Source: an uncultured Bartonella sp.
GTDB taxonomy: Bacteria; Pseudomonadota; Alphaproteobacteria; Rhizobiales; Rhizobiaceae
Length of the DNA: 41,111 bases
Reading direction: 5' to 3'
Assembly: GCA_945285915.1 (NCBI GenBank)
Contig: CALYQL010000020.1
Location: forward strand, 1-41,111
The notes beneath the pieces were generated by a model. The model was not told the origin of the DNA and made no database searches. It saw only the letters and a list, made by a program, of their open reading frames with translations. This document shows positions 8,796-17,058 of the stretch, in pieces (positions within the stretch are counted from its first letter, which is position 1; each line of letters opens with the position of its first letter). The translations under genes were made by a program, and so were the position numbers.

Positions 8796-9368
8796 GTGAG
8801 AGCAGACAATTTGAATCTTCCTATTAACGGAAGAGAACTCGCGAGCAAATGGGGATGGTTTATGGCTATGGGAATCCTCCTACTCATTGTAGGGGTGATA
8901 GCAGCTTTTACACTGCCTTTTGCCACAACGGCCGTAACAATTTATATTGGTATTATGATGCTTTTTGGCGGTGCTATTCAAACCGTTCATGCGTTTAGTG
9001 TAAAAAGTTGGGGACGTTTTTTCTACTGGCTTATTGCAGGCCTACTTTACACAATTGGCGCCATTGTTTGTCTTGTTGAGCCAATCTTAGCGGCCGCTTT
9101 TTTCACATTTCTTTTGGGATTTTTGCTGATAGTCGCCGGTGTAATCCGCATTGTGGTCGGGTTCCAAAGTCGTGGAGTCAGAGGTTATGGCTGGATTATT
9201 GCAGCTGGTATCATCACCGCAATAGCCGGTCTTATTATTACAACCGGTTGGCCTTTCAACAGCCTTTGGGTATTAGGCTTGTTCCTGTCCATTGATCTGA
9301 TTTTCCAAGGCTGGAGCTGGATTGCATTTTCGCTTGGTCTACGCGCCCTGAAAAACCTTGGCGAATAA
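8796..9368 (+). CDS. HdeD family membrane protein (DUF308)
   Basis: The 190-residue protein has six hydrophobic segments arranged in pairs (about residues 20-40, 45-66, 72-92, 97-120, 128-150, 155-178) with glycine-rich turns, the DUF308/HdeD pattern. E. coli HdeD contributes to acid resistance at high cell density; that role is not shown for this protein. The start is a GTG with AAAGGA about ten bases upstream. The gene is followed at once by a very good intrinsic terminator and is divergent from cardiolipin synthase. Confidence 0.85.
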   Translation: MRADNLNLPINGRELASKWGWFMAMGILLLIVGVIAAFTLPFATTAVTIYIGIMMLFGGAIQTVHAFSVKSWGRFFYWLIAGLLYTIGAIVCLVEPILAAAFFTFLLGFLLIVAGVIRIVVGFQSRGVRGYGWIIAAGIITAIAGLIITTGWPFNSLWVLGLFLSIDLIFQGWSWIAFSLGLRALKNLGE

Positions 9369-9383
9369 AAGAATTTTGCATTT

Positions 9384-9422
9384 ATAGAAGGGAAAGATAT
9401 GAATCTTCCCCTTCTATTTTTT
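9384..9422 (+). terminator. Rho-independent terminator after the hdeD-like gene
   Basis: A 15-bp stem (9384-9398 with 9403-9417, one A-C mismatch) with the four-base loop ATGA is followed by TTTTT to 9422. It ends the hdeD-like transcript just before the convergent rlpA-like gene. Confidence 0.9.
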
Positions 9423-9429
9423 GATGATA

Positions 9430-9792
9430 TCAGCTTATTCGTTCGTAACAGACTTTTGTTACACCACGCTGAACAAAACCAAGTTGATTGGCTGCTCCTT
9501 TTGATAAATCCAAAATGCGACCAGCAATAAATGGTCCACGATCATTGACACGTACAATAATCGACTTGCCATTAATGTTATTGGTAACACGGATTTTACT
9601 ACCCAAGGGTAATGTCTTATGGGCAGCTGTCATACCAAAAGGGTTCATTCTTTCACCTGATGCGGTTTTGGAATGAAGGGAATACCATGAAGCTCCTCCA
9701 CATTGGCGGGCTTGGCTGATATTAACTGAAAAAACAACAAAAATTGCTGTTATCAATGATAGAAGGCTTTTTTTCTCGGTCAAAAAACACAT
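9430..9792 (-). CDS. Short RlpA-like septal ring lytic transglycosylase (DPBB domain only)
   Basis: The protein of about 120 residues is exported and has a single double-psi beta-barrel domain of the RlpA family: GGASWYSLHSKTASGERMNP, then TAAHKTLPLGS, then IIVRVNDRGPF and ILDLSKGAA. The glutamate and aspartate of these blocks match the catalytic pair known for RlpA enzymes, which cut naked glycan strands. It lacks the C-terminal SPOR domain of classical RlpA. I start it at the ATG at 9792, which gives a signal peptide ending SQA; the reading frame is open for 29 more codons upstream, but that part is not signal-like. A TTG three codons further in is better spaced from AGGA and is an alternative. 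Confidence 0.85.
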   Translation of the reverse strand: MCFLTEKKSLLSLITAIFVVFSVNISQARQCGGASWYSLHSKTASGERMNPFGMTAAHKTLPLGSKIRVTNNINGKSIIVRVNDRGPFIAGRILDLSKGAANQLGFVQRGVTKVCYERIS

Positions 9793-9967
9793 ATCCTGCT
9801 TACCAGTTTGAGTTTGTAAGATCGTTAAGCGAGATGGCGTTAATACTGAACCTATGTGGTGTAGGAATGACCCTTCCAAGGCATTTTCGCCTTAATTATC
9901 AATACTTTGCCTCATTTTGGGGCGTTTTTGACAAAAAATGGTAATATTTTAATGCGAGAGATTAGAG

Positions 9968-10351
9968 ATGAAAGATTTTAACGTTCCTCGTCCTTTACGC
10001 ATTATTTATCACGTCATTGGCTTACTCATGATTGTTCTGGCAATCATTGGGGCCATTCTTCCTATCATGCCAACAGTGCCATTTCTTCTGGTTGCATCAT
10101 GGTGTTTTGCCCGCTCCTCACCACGTTTTCATCATTGGCTGCATAGCCATAAGGTGTTTGGACCACCTATTAAACAATGGGAAGAGCAAGGTGTTATTTC
10201 ACCATTTGTAAAAATACTTGCTGTTGGTGGTATGAGTGCTGGGTTTTGCTCATTCTTGTTGATCGCAAAGCCTGTGCTTTGGCTCGCCATTTGCGTTGCA
10301 ATCGTTTTGATATTGATCTCTGTTTATATTCTGACACGCCCATCACGTTAA
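9968..10351 (+). CDS. YbaN family protein (DUF454)
   Basis: The 127-residue inner-membrane protein has the DUF454/YbaN pattern: LRIIYHVIGLLMIVLAIIGAILPIMPTVPFLLVASWCFARSSPRFHHWL, with the conserved LPIMPTVPF core, then FGPPIKQWEEQG, then two closely spaced C-terminal hydrophobic helices (about residues 78-120). GAGAGATTAGAG stands directly ahead of the ATG. The function of the family is not established. It is divergent from the rlpA-like gene and is followed by about 290 bp without a clear gene. Confidence 0.85.
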   Translation: MKDFNVPRPLRIIYHVIGLLMIVLAIIGAILPIMPTVPFLLVASWCFARSSPRFHHWLHSHKVFGPPIKQWEEQGVISPFVKILAVGGMSAGFCSFLLIAKPVLWLAICVAIVLILISVYILTRPSR

Positions 10352-10392
10352 AATATAATAGCTGTGAAATGCACCTTTATAACGCGCGCTGA

Positions 10393-10524
10393 ACGCTCCT
10401 TAACGGCGTTAAAAGCAGTCAGAAAGTTTTACGTGCTGAAGTAACAAGAATTTTCCGGCAAAACTGGAAAGGCTCAGCTATCGAAGCAAAAATCGAAATA
10501 GATGCCTATATTAAGCGTATCTAA
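10393..10524 (+). pseudogene. Possible gene remnant (43 open codons, no start)
   Basis: Between the ybaN-like gene and the L,D-transpeptidase terminator one frame is open for 43 codons and reads like real protein (VTRIFRQNWKGSAIEAK then IEIDAYIKRI and a stop), but begins after a TGA with no start codon. It may be the tail of a decayed gene. I do not recognise the family. The rest of 10352-10590 holds nothing I can name. Confidence 0.2.
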
Positions 10525-10590
10525 TCTAGCGAATTACAGTGCATTGCTTTGGGTGCTCTATAACTAATAGTTTCGATGCTCTACGCTCAA

Positions 10591-10616
10591 TAAAAAAGCG
10601 CGGACTGTGCCGCGCT
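10591..10616 (-). terminator. Rho-independent terminator of the L,D-transpeptidase gene
   Basis: On the minus strand AGCGCGG, six-base loop, CCGCGCT (10597-10603 with 10610-10616) is followed by six T (complement of 10592-10597). It lies 25 bp past the stop of the gene at 10642. Confidence 0.85.
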
Positions 10617-10641
10617 CTTATAAGGGATAGGTTTACTGTTC

Positions 10642-11262
10642 TTATTCAACAATAACTTTTGCACCAACTTCAGCGCGGTTATACAAATCAATAATATCCT
10701 GATTGATAAGACGGATACAGCCGGATGAAACATTAGTACCAATCGTCCACCATTCTGGCGTGCCGTGCAGTCGGAACATGCTGTCACGACCATTTTTATA
10801 AAGATAAAGCGCACGTGCTCCAAGCGGGTTTTTCAACCCCGGTTGCATACCACCAGCAAATTCCTTTAATTCCGGTTGGCGAACAAGCATACGTTGAGGT
10901 GGCACCCAAGCTGGCCATTCTGCTTTACGGCCAATTGTTGCATTACCCGTCCAACGGAAACCATCACGGCCTACACCAATGCCATAACGCATGGCTTTTC
11001 CATCTGGCATGATAAAATATAGAAATCTTGCTTGTGTATTAATGATAATTGTACCCGGTGCTTCCTGTGTTGGATAGGCAACAACCTGTCTCCGAAGCTC
11101 CGGTCTGATTTCATTGGCTGAAATAGCAGGAACGACAAATCCACCATCATTGACTGCGGAATAGGCAGCCAGTGTTGATGACGATCCTCCAGTTGTTGTA
11201 CAACCGGTCAATGCTGCACTTGTCAACAGTCCGGCAGCAAGCAAAATTTGTTTTATGCGCAT
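10642..11262 (-). CDS. L,D-transpeptidase lipoprotein (YkuD domain)
   Basis: The 206-residue protein is a cell-wall enzyme that forms 3-3 peptidoglycan crosslinks or attaches proteins to peptidoglycan. A lipoprotein signal (MRIKQILLAAGLLTSAALTGC, lipobox LTGC) is followed by a linker and then the YkuD domain, with IINTQARFLYFIMPDGKAMRYGIGVGRDG and the active-site block HGTPEW...GTNVSSGCIRL, containing catalytic His, Ser, Gly and Cys. The frame is open to a TTG four codons upstream, but the ATG at 11262 has GAGAGG four bases before it. Single-gene unit with its own terminator. Confidence 0.92.
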   Translation of the reverse strand: MRIKQILLAAGLLTSAALTGCTTTGGSSSTLAAYSAVNDGGFVVPAISANEIRPELRRQVVAYPTQEAPGTIIINTQARFLYFIMPDGKAMRYGIGVGRDGFRWTGNATIGRKAEWPAWVPPQRMLVRQPELKEFAGGMQPGLKNPLGARALYLYKNGRDSMFRLHGTPEWWTIGTNVSSGCIRLINQDIIDLYNRAEVGAKVIVE

Positions 11263-11803
11263 AATCCCTCTCAAAACAGTCTGTCACTGCTATGCGAATC
11301 AATATTGTGGTGGCAGATTAAAACCGATAATGTTAATGTCGTGTTAACCATAAATTGGATTGCAGCAATTCCTGTAAAATTGGTTTCTTAATTCTGCTAA
11401 AAACGGTTTTGCTAAAAAATAGTTCTCGCCATTTTTCATTATTTAAAGAGATATATCCGGCTTTCATATTATAGATGCATATAAAACACGTCATAAGAGC
11501 GTTTTTATAAAACATAGCGATATAGATATATGGTTGAACTTGGATAAAATATTTAAATTTTTTAAAATGTAAAATTTTGAAATGATCTAATTTAAAGATA
11601 CTATCTTCAAAACCGTTCATGCTTCAAAAGTCATTCAATTGTGCAAATATAGCAATGGGTGTTCAAATATCCCAAGAGCTATTTCAGGCTCAACAGAAAG
11701 CGACTTAGGGAGAAAGCGACATAAGGCTCAATAAACAATTACCAACCTATTTTGAGGCGGACAATTTTATTTGAGACAGAAAATTTTAACAATTAAACCG
11801 ATT
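11263..11803. other. Gene-free AT-rich stretch
   Basis: No convincing gene is seen. A 95-codon minus-strand frame at 11333-11620 has a composition typical of random AT-rich sequence. The part next to 11262 must hold the promoter of the L,D-transpeptidase gene. The right edge abuts the small RNA. Confidence 0.5.
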
Positions 11804-11917
11804 AAAAAAAAGGCCGCGCGGGAGGAGATGCGCAGCCTTTTGATTGCGAATGCAGCGTTTGGGAGGAGGAGATGCTGCATTCATCCGTTGGGTTTGGGAG
11901 GAGGAGTAACCCAACTC
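11804..11917 (-). ncRNA. Three-hairpin small RNA with CUCCUCC loops (cuckoo / alpha-r14-like)
   Basis: Read on the minus strand, three consecutive hairpins each display a CUCCUCC motif in the loop. The first pairs 11908-11915 with 11887-11894 (perfect 8 bp), loop with CUCCUCCUCCC. The second pairs 11874-11882 with 11848-11856 (perfect 9 bp), same loop motif. The third pairs 11830-11837 with 11812-11819 (8 bp, one mismatch), loop with CUCCUCCC, and is followed by eight U, so it doubles as an intrinsic terminator. This matches the alphaproteobacterial RNAs with anti-Shine-Dalgarno loops known as cuckoo RNAs (Rhodobacter CcsR, Rhizobium alpha-r14), which are stress-related in Rhodobacter. The pure-loop conservation and the terminator fix the strand. 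It lies 89 bp past the glycosyltransferase stop. Size about 114 nt; the exact 5' end is inferred. Confidence 0.78.
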
Positions 11918-11922
11918 GCGCA

Positions 11923-11951
11923 AAGATATTCTATTGACCCAAAAATCACAA
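11923..11951 (-). promoter_or_regulatory. Candidate promoter of the small RNA
   Basis: On the minus strand TTGTGA (complement of 11946-11951), a 17-base spacer and TATCTT (complement of 11923-11928) would place the start near 11916-11917, directly before the first hairpin. Each box matches the sigma-70 consensus at four of six positions, so this is a modest match supported mainly by its position. Confidence 0.4.
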
Positions 11952-12005
11952 GTTATAATTCTGCATAGCTGATATGCATCAAAAAACAATCCACAACCGG
12001 TTAAC

Positions 12006-12782
12006 TTATTTAAACGGCACAATGCCCCAATAATAGCGCAAAAAGGTTTTCATAAGCCATGGCATAATGTAGCGCTTTTTTGCACGGTTAAACTCGCGAT
12101 ATACCTTTTCTAAAAAAGGTCGATTGGATGGTTTGTGTTTTTCGTTCCTTGGAATAGATGAGCGAATTGTGCTTTCCAGACCAATCTGAACAACAATTGC
12201 AGGAAATAACTGCTCAACTTTCGCGGACTTTGAATCCCAACAATCTGGATTGAACAGGATTTCATCAAATGGGGCTGTTATTTGGGTGTTTTTATCATAA
12301 ACTCTTTTTGCGCATTCCTTGGATATGATGTAACCACCTGTGCAATAGTGTTTCGTAATTAACGGTGCAAGCTGGTATCCTTTGTGCAAGTTTGCATTGA
12401 ATCGCCCAAGAACGCACATAATTTCTGCAGTATCCAGCTTGATAACGTCGCTACCCTTAGGAATCCATGACCAGTCTTCTAAAAATGGTTTAGCATTGGG
12501 TGATAATTTTATATCATCCTCAAACACAGCACCATAAGGTTCATCACCTTCAGCAATCAATTTCAAGCACTGCAAATGACTTAGGAAACAAGCTACTTCT
12601 GAATGGCTGAGTTTCTTTGGCCAATTACGCACCTTGGTTAAACGTAAATAGTCTTCTTCTGGCAATAGCTTGCCATCAACCGCACTCACCCGAATAAAAT
12701 CAAGCTGTGCCTGTTCAAAAACAGATTTGATAGAATTTAATCGCTCTACCGAGCGATCAAGATTGATAACATAGCGTTTCAT
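12006..12782 (-). CDS. Glycosyltransferase family 25 (LPS-type)
   Basis: The 258-residue protein matches family 25 glycosyltransferases, which add sugars to lipooligosaccharide. It shows the typical start MKRYVINLDRSVERLNSI, the RVSAVDG segment, a SHxxCxLSHL-like block (LSHSEVACFLSHLQCLKLI), the acidic donor-site motif AVFEDDI and the GGYIISKECAKRVYD segment. No signal peptide is present; it should act at the cytoplasmic face of the inner membrane. It lies 64 bp downstream of sitD on the same strand without an obvious terminator between, so it may be partly read from the metal-transport operon. No clear ribosome site precedes the ATG. Donor and acceptor sugars are unknown. Confidence 0.88.
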   Translation of the reverse strand: MKRYVINLDRSVERLNSIKSVFEQAQLDFIRVSAVDGKLLPEEDYLRLTKVRNWPKKLSHSEVACFLSHLQCLKLIAEGDEPYGAVFEDDIKLSPNAKPFLEDWSWIPKGSDVIKLDTAEIMCVLGRFNANLHKGYQLAPLITKHYCTGGYIISKECAKRVYDKNTQITAPFDEILFNPDCWDSKSAKVEQLFPAIVVQIGLESTIRSSIPRNEKHKPSNRPFLEKVYREFNRAKKRYIMPWLMKTFLRYYWGIVPFK

Positions 12783-12846
12783 GAAATCAGTAAGACCATG
12801 GGCGATAAACTATTTCACTGACACTAACATTAAATGTAACTTATAC

Positions 12847-13755
12847 TCAAGCCTCTGATGTGACGCGACGTGCAGAAATGGACGCATAAATAAACGCAAT
12901 AATAAACACCACTGTCAGCAGCAGAACAATTGTCGATGCAGCATCGGAGCCAATAAAAGCACTCAAATATACCCCTAAGAAACTACACAGAACTGCTATA
13001 AAAACAGCAATGATCAATATTTTCGCGAAATGCTTGGTCACAAGATAGGCAATGGCTCCAGGAGCAATAAGCAAAGAAATTGCCAAAATGATGCCAACAG
13101 CTTTCAATGCTGCAACAATGGTGAGCGATATCATGGTGAGAAGCGCATAATGCAAAAATTTAACGCTTAAACCCACCGCTTGTGCCTGAATAGGATCAAA
13201 ACTGAAAAGCTGAAAATCACGCCATTTGAGCATTAAAATAGCAGCAACGACAAACGAAATAAAAGCTGTCTGGATAATATCGAGCTTATTTACCCCCAAA
13301 AGATGACCAAATAGGATATGGGTGAGATGAAGTTCACTTTCTATACTGGTTGCAAGCACCAGACCCAATCCAAACATTGATGAAAAAACAACGCCCATCA
13401 CCGTGTCTTGTTTAATGCGGCAGTTGGCACCTAAAAAGCCTGTGAGGATCGCGCATACCATACCGGCTGCAAATGCCCCGAGCGCAATCATCGACATTGT
13501 AATATCAGACGTATTTATCGTTGTTATTTGCAACCATGGCAACAATGCAAGCCATGAAATGACTGTAGGTGTCACCATATAACCGACCACAACACCAGGG
13601 AACACCGCATGCGAAATTGCATCGCCCAAGAGTGACCAGCCTTTTAAAATGAGAAAGCAGGATAACATCGCCATTGGTACGGCAACAATCATGGTAATTG
13701 CCATTCCTCTTATCATAAAAGGAAATTGGAAGGGATAAAGCAATACATCAATCAT
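12847..13755 (-). CDS. sitD: Manganese/iron ABC transporter permease SitD
   Basis: This 302-residue inner-membrane permease of the ABC-3 (zinc/manganese/iron) family is the second of two adjacent permeases. Eight or so hydrophobic segments and the family block ILKGWSLLGDAISHAVFPGVVVGYM (residues about 35-60) are visible, plus AVGIILAISLLIAPGAIAYL near the C-terminus. The frame is open for 39 more codons upstream, but those lie inside sitC; the ATG at 13755 overlaps the sitC stop by eight bases (ATGATTGA) and starts the protein at [13 protein letters not shown], parallel to the start of SitC. It should pair with SitC to form the channel. Confidence 0.92.
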   Translation of the reverse strand: MIDVLLYPFQFPFMIRGMAITMIVAVPMAMLSCFLILKGWSLLGDAISHAVFPGVVVGYMVTPTVISWLALLPWLQITTINTSDITMSMIALGAFAAGMVCAILTGFLGANCRIKQDTVMGVVFSSMFGLGLVLATSIESELHLTHILFGHLLGVNKLDIIQTAFISFVVAAILMLKWRDFQLFSFDPIQAQAVGLSVKFLHYALLTMISLTIVAALKAVGIILAISLLIAPGAIAYLVTKHFAKILIIAVFIAVLCSFLGVYLSAFIGSDAASTIVLLLTVVFIIAFIYASISARRVTSEA

Positions 13756-14602
13756 TATGAACCTTCCTTGCCCGTAGGCGTGCAGCAATAAAACCATGTT
13801 TTGGTGCCAAAATGAACGCTGCAATAAATAACATTGCTTGTAATAGGACGATAACGCCGCCGGTCTGTGCATGCAGAAGGTAACTTACATAGACCCCAAC
13901 AGCGCTTGTTATAACGCCAATGATAACAGCCAGTATAATAAGCTTTTGAAAACGATCGGTTAGCAAATAGGCTGTTGCACCCGGTGTAACCACCAGACTG
14001 ATAACTAGAAATGCCCCGACTGTTTGCATTGCAGCCACCGTGCAAGCGGCCAATAATGCAAAAAACAGTATCTTTAGCCCCGTAGTGTTCAATCCTATTG
14101 AACGAGCGTGACTTTCATCAAAGAAAGTTACCATCAGGTCTTTCCATTTCAAGAGCAAAATAAGCAGGGAAACGACGCCAATACATACAAGCTGAAAAAT
14201 ATCCGTTGGACTGACTGCCAAAATATTACCAAGCACGATAGTGTCTATGCTGATGGCCATTGGTTTAAGTGATTTCATAAAAAGACCAAGGGCAAAAAAC
14301 GATGAAAAGATAAGACCTATAATGGTGTCTTCTTTAAGTTTTGTTCGCTGATTGAAAAACAGCATGGCTGATGCAGCAAGGCCACCAGAAAAAAATGCCC
14401 CAAGCGAAAATGGCAGCCCAAGCATATAGGCGCCTGCCACACCTGGTACGATAGAATGTGACAAGGCATCGCCAATAAGCGACCAGCCTTTTAACATCAG
14501 AAAGGCAGACAGAAACGCGCAAACACAACCAACGAGTGCTGCAACGAGCATGGCATTGACCATGAACTCATATTGAAAAGGTTCAAGTAACCACGTCATC
14601 AT
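13748..14602 (-). CDS. sitC: Manganese/iron ABC transporter permease SitC
   Basis: The 284-residue permease of the ABC-3 family begins [19 protein letters not shown] and carries the block [25 protein letters not shown] (about residues 36-61) and [20 protein letters not shown] in the C-terminal half. It is clearly a paralogue of SitD. Start overlaps the sitB stop by four bases (ATGA), so translation is coupled. Eight hydrophobic stretches are recognisable. Part of the sitABCD importer. Confidence 0.92.
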   Translation of the reverse strand: MMTWLLEPFQYEFMVNAMLVAALVGCVCAFLSAFLMLKGWSLIGDALSHSIVPGVAGAYMLGLPFSLGAFFSGGLAASAMLFFNQRTKLKEDTIIGLIFSSFFALGLFMKSLKPMAISIDTIVLGNILAVSPTDIFQLVCIGVVSLLILLLKWKDLMVTFFDESHARSIGLNTTGLKILFFALLAACTVAAMQTVGAFLVISLVVTPGATAYLLTDRFQKLIILAVIIGVITSAVGVYVSYLLHAQTGGVIVLLQAMLFIAAFILAPKHGFIAARLRARKVHND

Positions 14603-15483
14603 AATGGTAATGTCTTTCCATTTTCCGCACTTAGTACGAGTAGATTTTCGCCATCACCAACCACATCAAGAACATTGGCCGTTTTTGACGCCGTATTAAG
14701 TCGATGATGCCGCAAAGCGCCACCAAACGTCTTTTCAAGATTTGCTTCTGTGAAAATATCTTCTGTTGGGCCAGATGCCAAAACCGTGCCTTTTATCAAT
14801 ACAGTACGGTCACAAAATTCCGGAACAGATCCTAAATTATGTGTAGATACCAGCATGACAGCACCACTGTCGCGTAGCTCCTTTAATAGAACGATAATCT
14901 GATCTTCTGTTTTTACATCAACACCGGTAAATGGCTCGTCCAACAGAATAACACGTGCTTCCTGTGCGATTGCACGCGCCAGAAAAACGCGCTTTTTCTG
15001 GCCACCGGATAATTCACCAATTTGTCGTTTACGAAAACCTAGCATATTGACGCGTGATAGGGCATCAGCAACAGCAGCATGATCGATTGCACTGGGTTTG
15101 CGTAAAAAATTCATGTGGCCATAACGCCCCATCATCACAACATCTTCAACAAGGACCGGAAAATTCCAGTCCACATCTTCAGACTGCGGAACATAGGCCA
15201 CAAGATTTTGTTTTAACGCTTTGCGAACAGGCATTCCAAAAATGCGAATACTACCCTTGGACAGACGTACGAAGCCCATTATCGCCTTGAATAGAGTTGA
15301 TTTGCCTGACCCGTTAACCCCCACCAACGCAGCAATGGAGCCTATTGGCGTGGTAAAGCTTGCTGTGCGCAGTGCTGTGTGTCCATTGCGGTAAGTGACC
15401 GTAACATCGGACACGGCTATGCCTGTTTGCGTCTCCGTTTGCGCGGTTGTTTGCGCCGCTGTTTGAGTTCCCTTTTTTATCAT
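14599..15483 (-). CDS. sitB: Manganese/iron ABC transporter ATPase SitB
   Basis: The 294-residue ATPase powers the SitCD channel. Walker [10 protein letters not shown] is at residues 55-63, the Q-loop at [14 protein letters not shown] (the WNFPV segment is typical of manganese/zinc importers), signature LSGGQ at 158-162 and Walker B VILLDEP at 178-184. The first 20 residues are unusual: a Thr/Gln/Ala run ([16 protein letters not shown]) coded by a degenerate repeat of CAAAC-containing units, absent from the core fold and probably a flexible extension. Start and stop overlap sitA and sitC by four bases each. Confidence 0.93.
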   Translation of the reverse strand: MIKKGTQTAAQTTAQTETQTGIAVSDVTVTYRNGHTALRTASFTTPIGSIAALVGVNGSGKSTLFKAIMGFVRLSKGSIRIFGMPVRKALKQNLVAYVPQSEDVDWNFPVLVEDVVMMGRYGHMNFLRKPSAIDHAAVADALSRVNMLGFRKRQIGELSGGQKKRVFLARAIAQEARVILLDEPFTGVDVKTEDQIIVLLKELRDSGAVMLVSTHNLGSVPEFCDRTVLIKGTVLASGPTEDIFTEANLEKTFGGALRHHRLNTASKTANVLDVVGDGENLLVLSAENGKTLPL

Positions 15484-16403
15484 TGGGAAAGCCCCTGTGA
15501 AATCGTAGAGGCCGTTACATTTAAAAGCTCGATATAGGTTGGAACGGGACCGTTTTCGTCTGATAGAGAGTCAACATATAAGACACCGCCATATTTTGCA
15601 CCTGTTTCACGCGCAACTTGTTTGGCTGGTGCTGGTGAGATGGTGCTTTCAGAAAATACAACCGGTATATTGTGCTTACGCACTTCATCGATCACATGTT
15701 TAACTTGTTGTGGTGTGCCCTGCTGGTCTGCATTGATTGGCCAAAGGTAAAGTTCTTTCAAGCCAAAGTCCCGCGCCAAATAACTAAAAGCACCCTCACT
15801 TGTTACCAACCAGCGCTTTTCCTCAGGCAAACGGGCAAGCTCATTTTTTATCGGGTCAATTGTCGCACGAATCTTGTTTTTATAAACTTCTGCATTGTGC
15901 TTATATTTCTCTGCATTAGCTGGATCATATTTCACAAAAGCATCGCGAATATTATCCACATAGATCAAGGCTGACGTCGGCGACATCCATGCATGAGGGT
16001 TAGGTTTACCGCTATAAGGGCCTTCGGTAATTCCAATGGGTTCTACACCATCTGAAACGGTAACGCTGGGAACATTTTGGATATTATCAAAAAACTTCTC
16101 GAACCATAGTTCAAGATTCAAACCATTCCATAAAACAAGATCGGCACCTTGTGCTCGCATTAAATCTTGGGGGGTTGGCTGATATTCATGAATTTCTGCC
16201 CCCGGCTTGGTAATTGACTCAACCTCTGCTGCATCGCCTGCCACATTGCGCGCCATGTCGGCAATAATAGTAAATGTAGTAACTGCTTTAAACTTATGCG
16301 CTGCTAAAGAAGCTGTTGGGTGAATTAACCCGATAAATAATGCCGCAAGAGCCATAGCTGCAATTTTATGCCCTATCTGTCGCAGGAAGGTCGGTGTTTT
16401 CAT
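15480..16403 (-). CDS. sitA: Periplasmic manganese/iron-binding protein SitA
   Basis: This 307-residue cluster A-I solute-binding protein delivers metal to SitBCD. A signal peptide (about residues 1-34, ending SLA-A) is followed by two lobes joined by a long helix. The expected ligands are visible: His72 ([11 protein letters not shown]), His137 ([10 protein letters not shown]), Glu203 ([10 protein letters not shown]) and Asp278 (YVDSLS). A His-His-Glu-Asp set points to Mn2+/Fe2+ rather than Zn2+, whose binders use three histidines. No His-rich loop is present, again unlike ZnuA. First gene of the operon; two palindromic operator candidates lie upstream. Confidence 0.93.
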   Translation of the reverse strand: MKTPTFLRQIGHKIAAMALAALFIGLIHPTASLAAHKFKAVTTFTIIADMARNVAGDAAEVESITKPGAEIHEYQPTPQDLMRAQGADLVLWNGLNLELWFEKFFDNIQNVPSVTVSDGVEPIGITEGPYSGKPNPHAWMSPTSALIYVDNIRDAFVKYDPANAEKYKHNAEVYKNKIRATIDPIKNELARLPEEKRWLVTSEGAFSYLARDFGLKELYLWPINADQQGTPQQVKHVIDEVRKHNIPVVFSESTISPAPAKQVARETGAKYGGVLYVDSLSDENGPVPTYIELLNVTASTISQGLSQ

Positions 16404-16432
16404 TTTACTAAATCCGTGTCGTTAACTTTCTT

Positions 16433-16451
16433 ATTGCAAATCATTTGCAAT
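16433..16451. promoter_or_regulatory. Palindromic operator (Mur/Fur-type) upstream of sitA
   Basis: ATTGCAAATCATTTGCAAT is a perfect 19-bp palindrome centred on C16442, 30 bp from the sitA start. TGCAAAT...ATTTGCA resembles the Mur (manganese-sensing Fur) sites known upstream of sit genes in rhizobia. The site is in the divergent sitA / Irr-like control region. Confidence 0.65.
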
Positions 16452-16482
16452 TTCTTTATTGCCTATCAGACAAGTTCTATTT

Positions 16483-16505
16483 TTGCAAATGATAATCGTT
16501 TGCAA
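16483..16505. promoter_or_regulatory. Second palindromic operator in the sitA / Irr-like control region
   Basis: Arms TTGCAAA (16483-16489) and TTTGCAA (16499-16505) flank a partly symmetric centre containing GATAAT. It is 32 bp after the first palindrome edge, about three helical turns, and 51 bp before the Irr-like ATG. Two such sites suggest cooperative control of both directions. Confidence 0.6.
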
Positions 16506-16555
16506 TAAGAAATTAAATTTTGGCGAGTGCAGATTTGACGAGGAGTAATTTTGCC

Positions 16556-17020
16556 ATGTTGAATTATACTGACAAAACACGTCGTGTTCTTGACCGTGCT
16601 AAAAATGAACAATCTATGCATTCTCTATTGGAAACGTATAAATTACGCGCAACACGACAAAGGCTAATATTAGCGGCCCATTTGTTTGATGGTTCCAATC
16701 GTTTGATTGATGCTGAAAGCATATATGAAGATATTGCTCTTTCCGGCAGCGATATTTCGCTAGCAACAGTTTATAATACGCTGCACCATTTTGCTAAAGC
16801 TGGTATGATTAGACCTGTCGCCTGTCACGGACAAAAACAATATTATGCGACCGATTGCCGAGACAGTAGTTTTTTCCACTATGAGAATGGCGATATTTCT
16901 GCGATTGAAAATCATATGCCAGATATCCGAATAATGCCGACCCCACCGGCTGGCTATTCCATTTCCCATATTGATGTTGCCATTCACCTGATAAAAAAAC
17001 AGGCACCCCAAACAGAATAA
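16556..17020 (+). CDS. Irr-like Fur family transcriptional regulator
   Basis: The 154-residue protein follows the Irr layout: a winged helix with LRATRQRLILAAHLF and recognition helix SLATVYNTLHHFAKAGMIR (residues 68-86), then a dimer domain ending PTPPAGYSISHIDVAIHLIKK, which resembles the C-terminus of rhizobial Irr. In place of the Irr histidine cluster (SDHHHFF) it has RDSSFFHYENG (residues 102-112), so that heme/metal site looks altered. The ATG at 16556 has GAGGAG ten bases upstream; an upstream TTG in frame is less likely. Divergent from sitABCD and sharing its operators. It could be the main Irr, or a paralogue or Mur-like sensor of the sit operon; I favour Irr by sequence. Confidence 0.8.
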   Translation: MLNYTDKTRRVLDRAKNEQSMHSLLETYKLRATRQRLILAAHLFDGSNRLIDAESIYEDIALSGSDISLATVYNTLHHFAKAGMIRPVACHGQKQYYATDCRDSSFFHYENGDISAIENHMPDIRIMPTPPAGYSISHIDVAIHLIKKQAPQTE

Positions 17021-17058
17021 GGATACCTATTTTTTAAGCTTAAATAAAACAACAATCA

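Noticed and set aside
11333..11620. 95-codon minus-strand frame between the L,D-transpeptidase and the small RNA
   Set aside because: AT-driven composition (Phe, Ile, Lys, Tyr), no family resemblance and no ribosome site.
11771..11968. 65-codon plus-strand frame with GGAGGAG motifs that look like ribosome sites
   Set aside because: The GGAGGAG runs are the complements of the small-RNA loops; the hairpins and poly-U on the minus strand explain the sequence better.
16520..16555. N-terminal extension of the Irr-like protein from a TTG
   Set aside because: The extension contains the GAGGAG ribosome site for the ATG at 16556.
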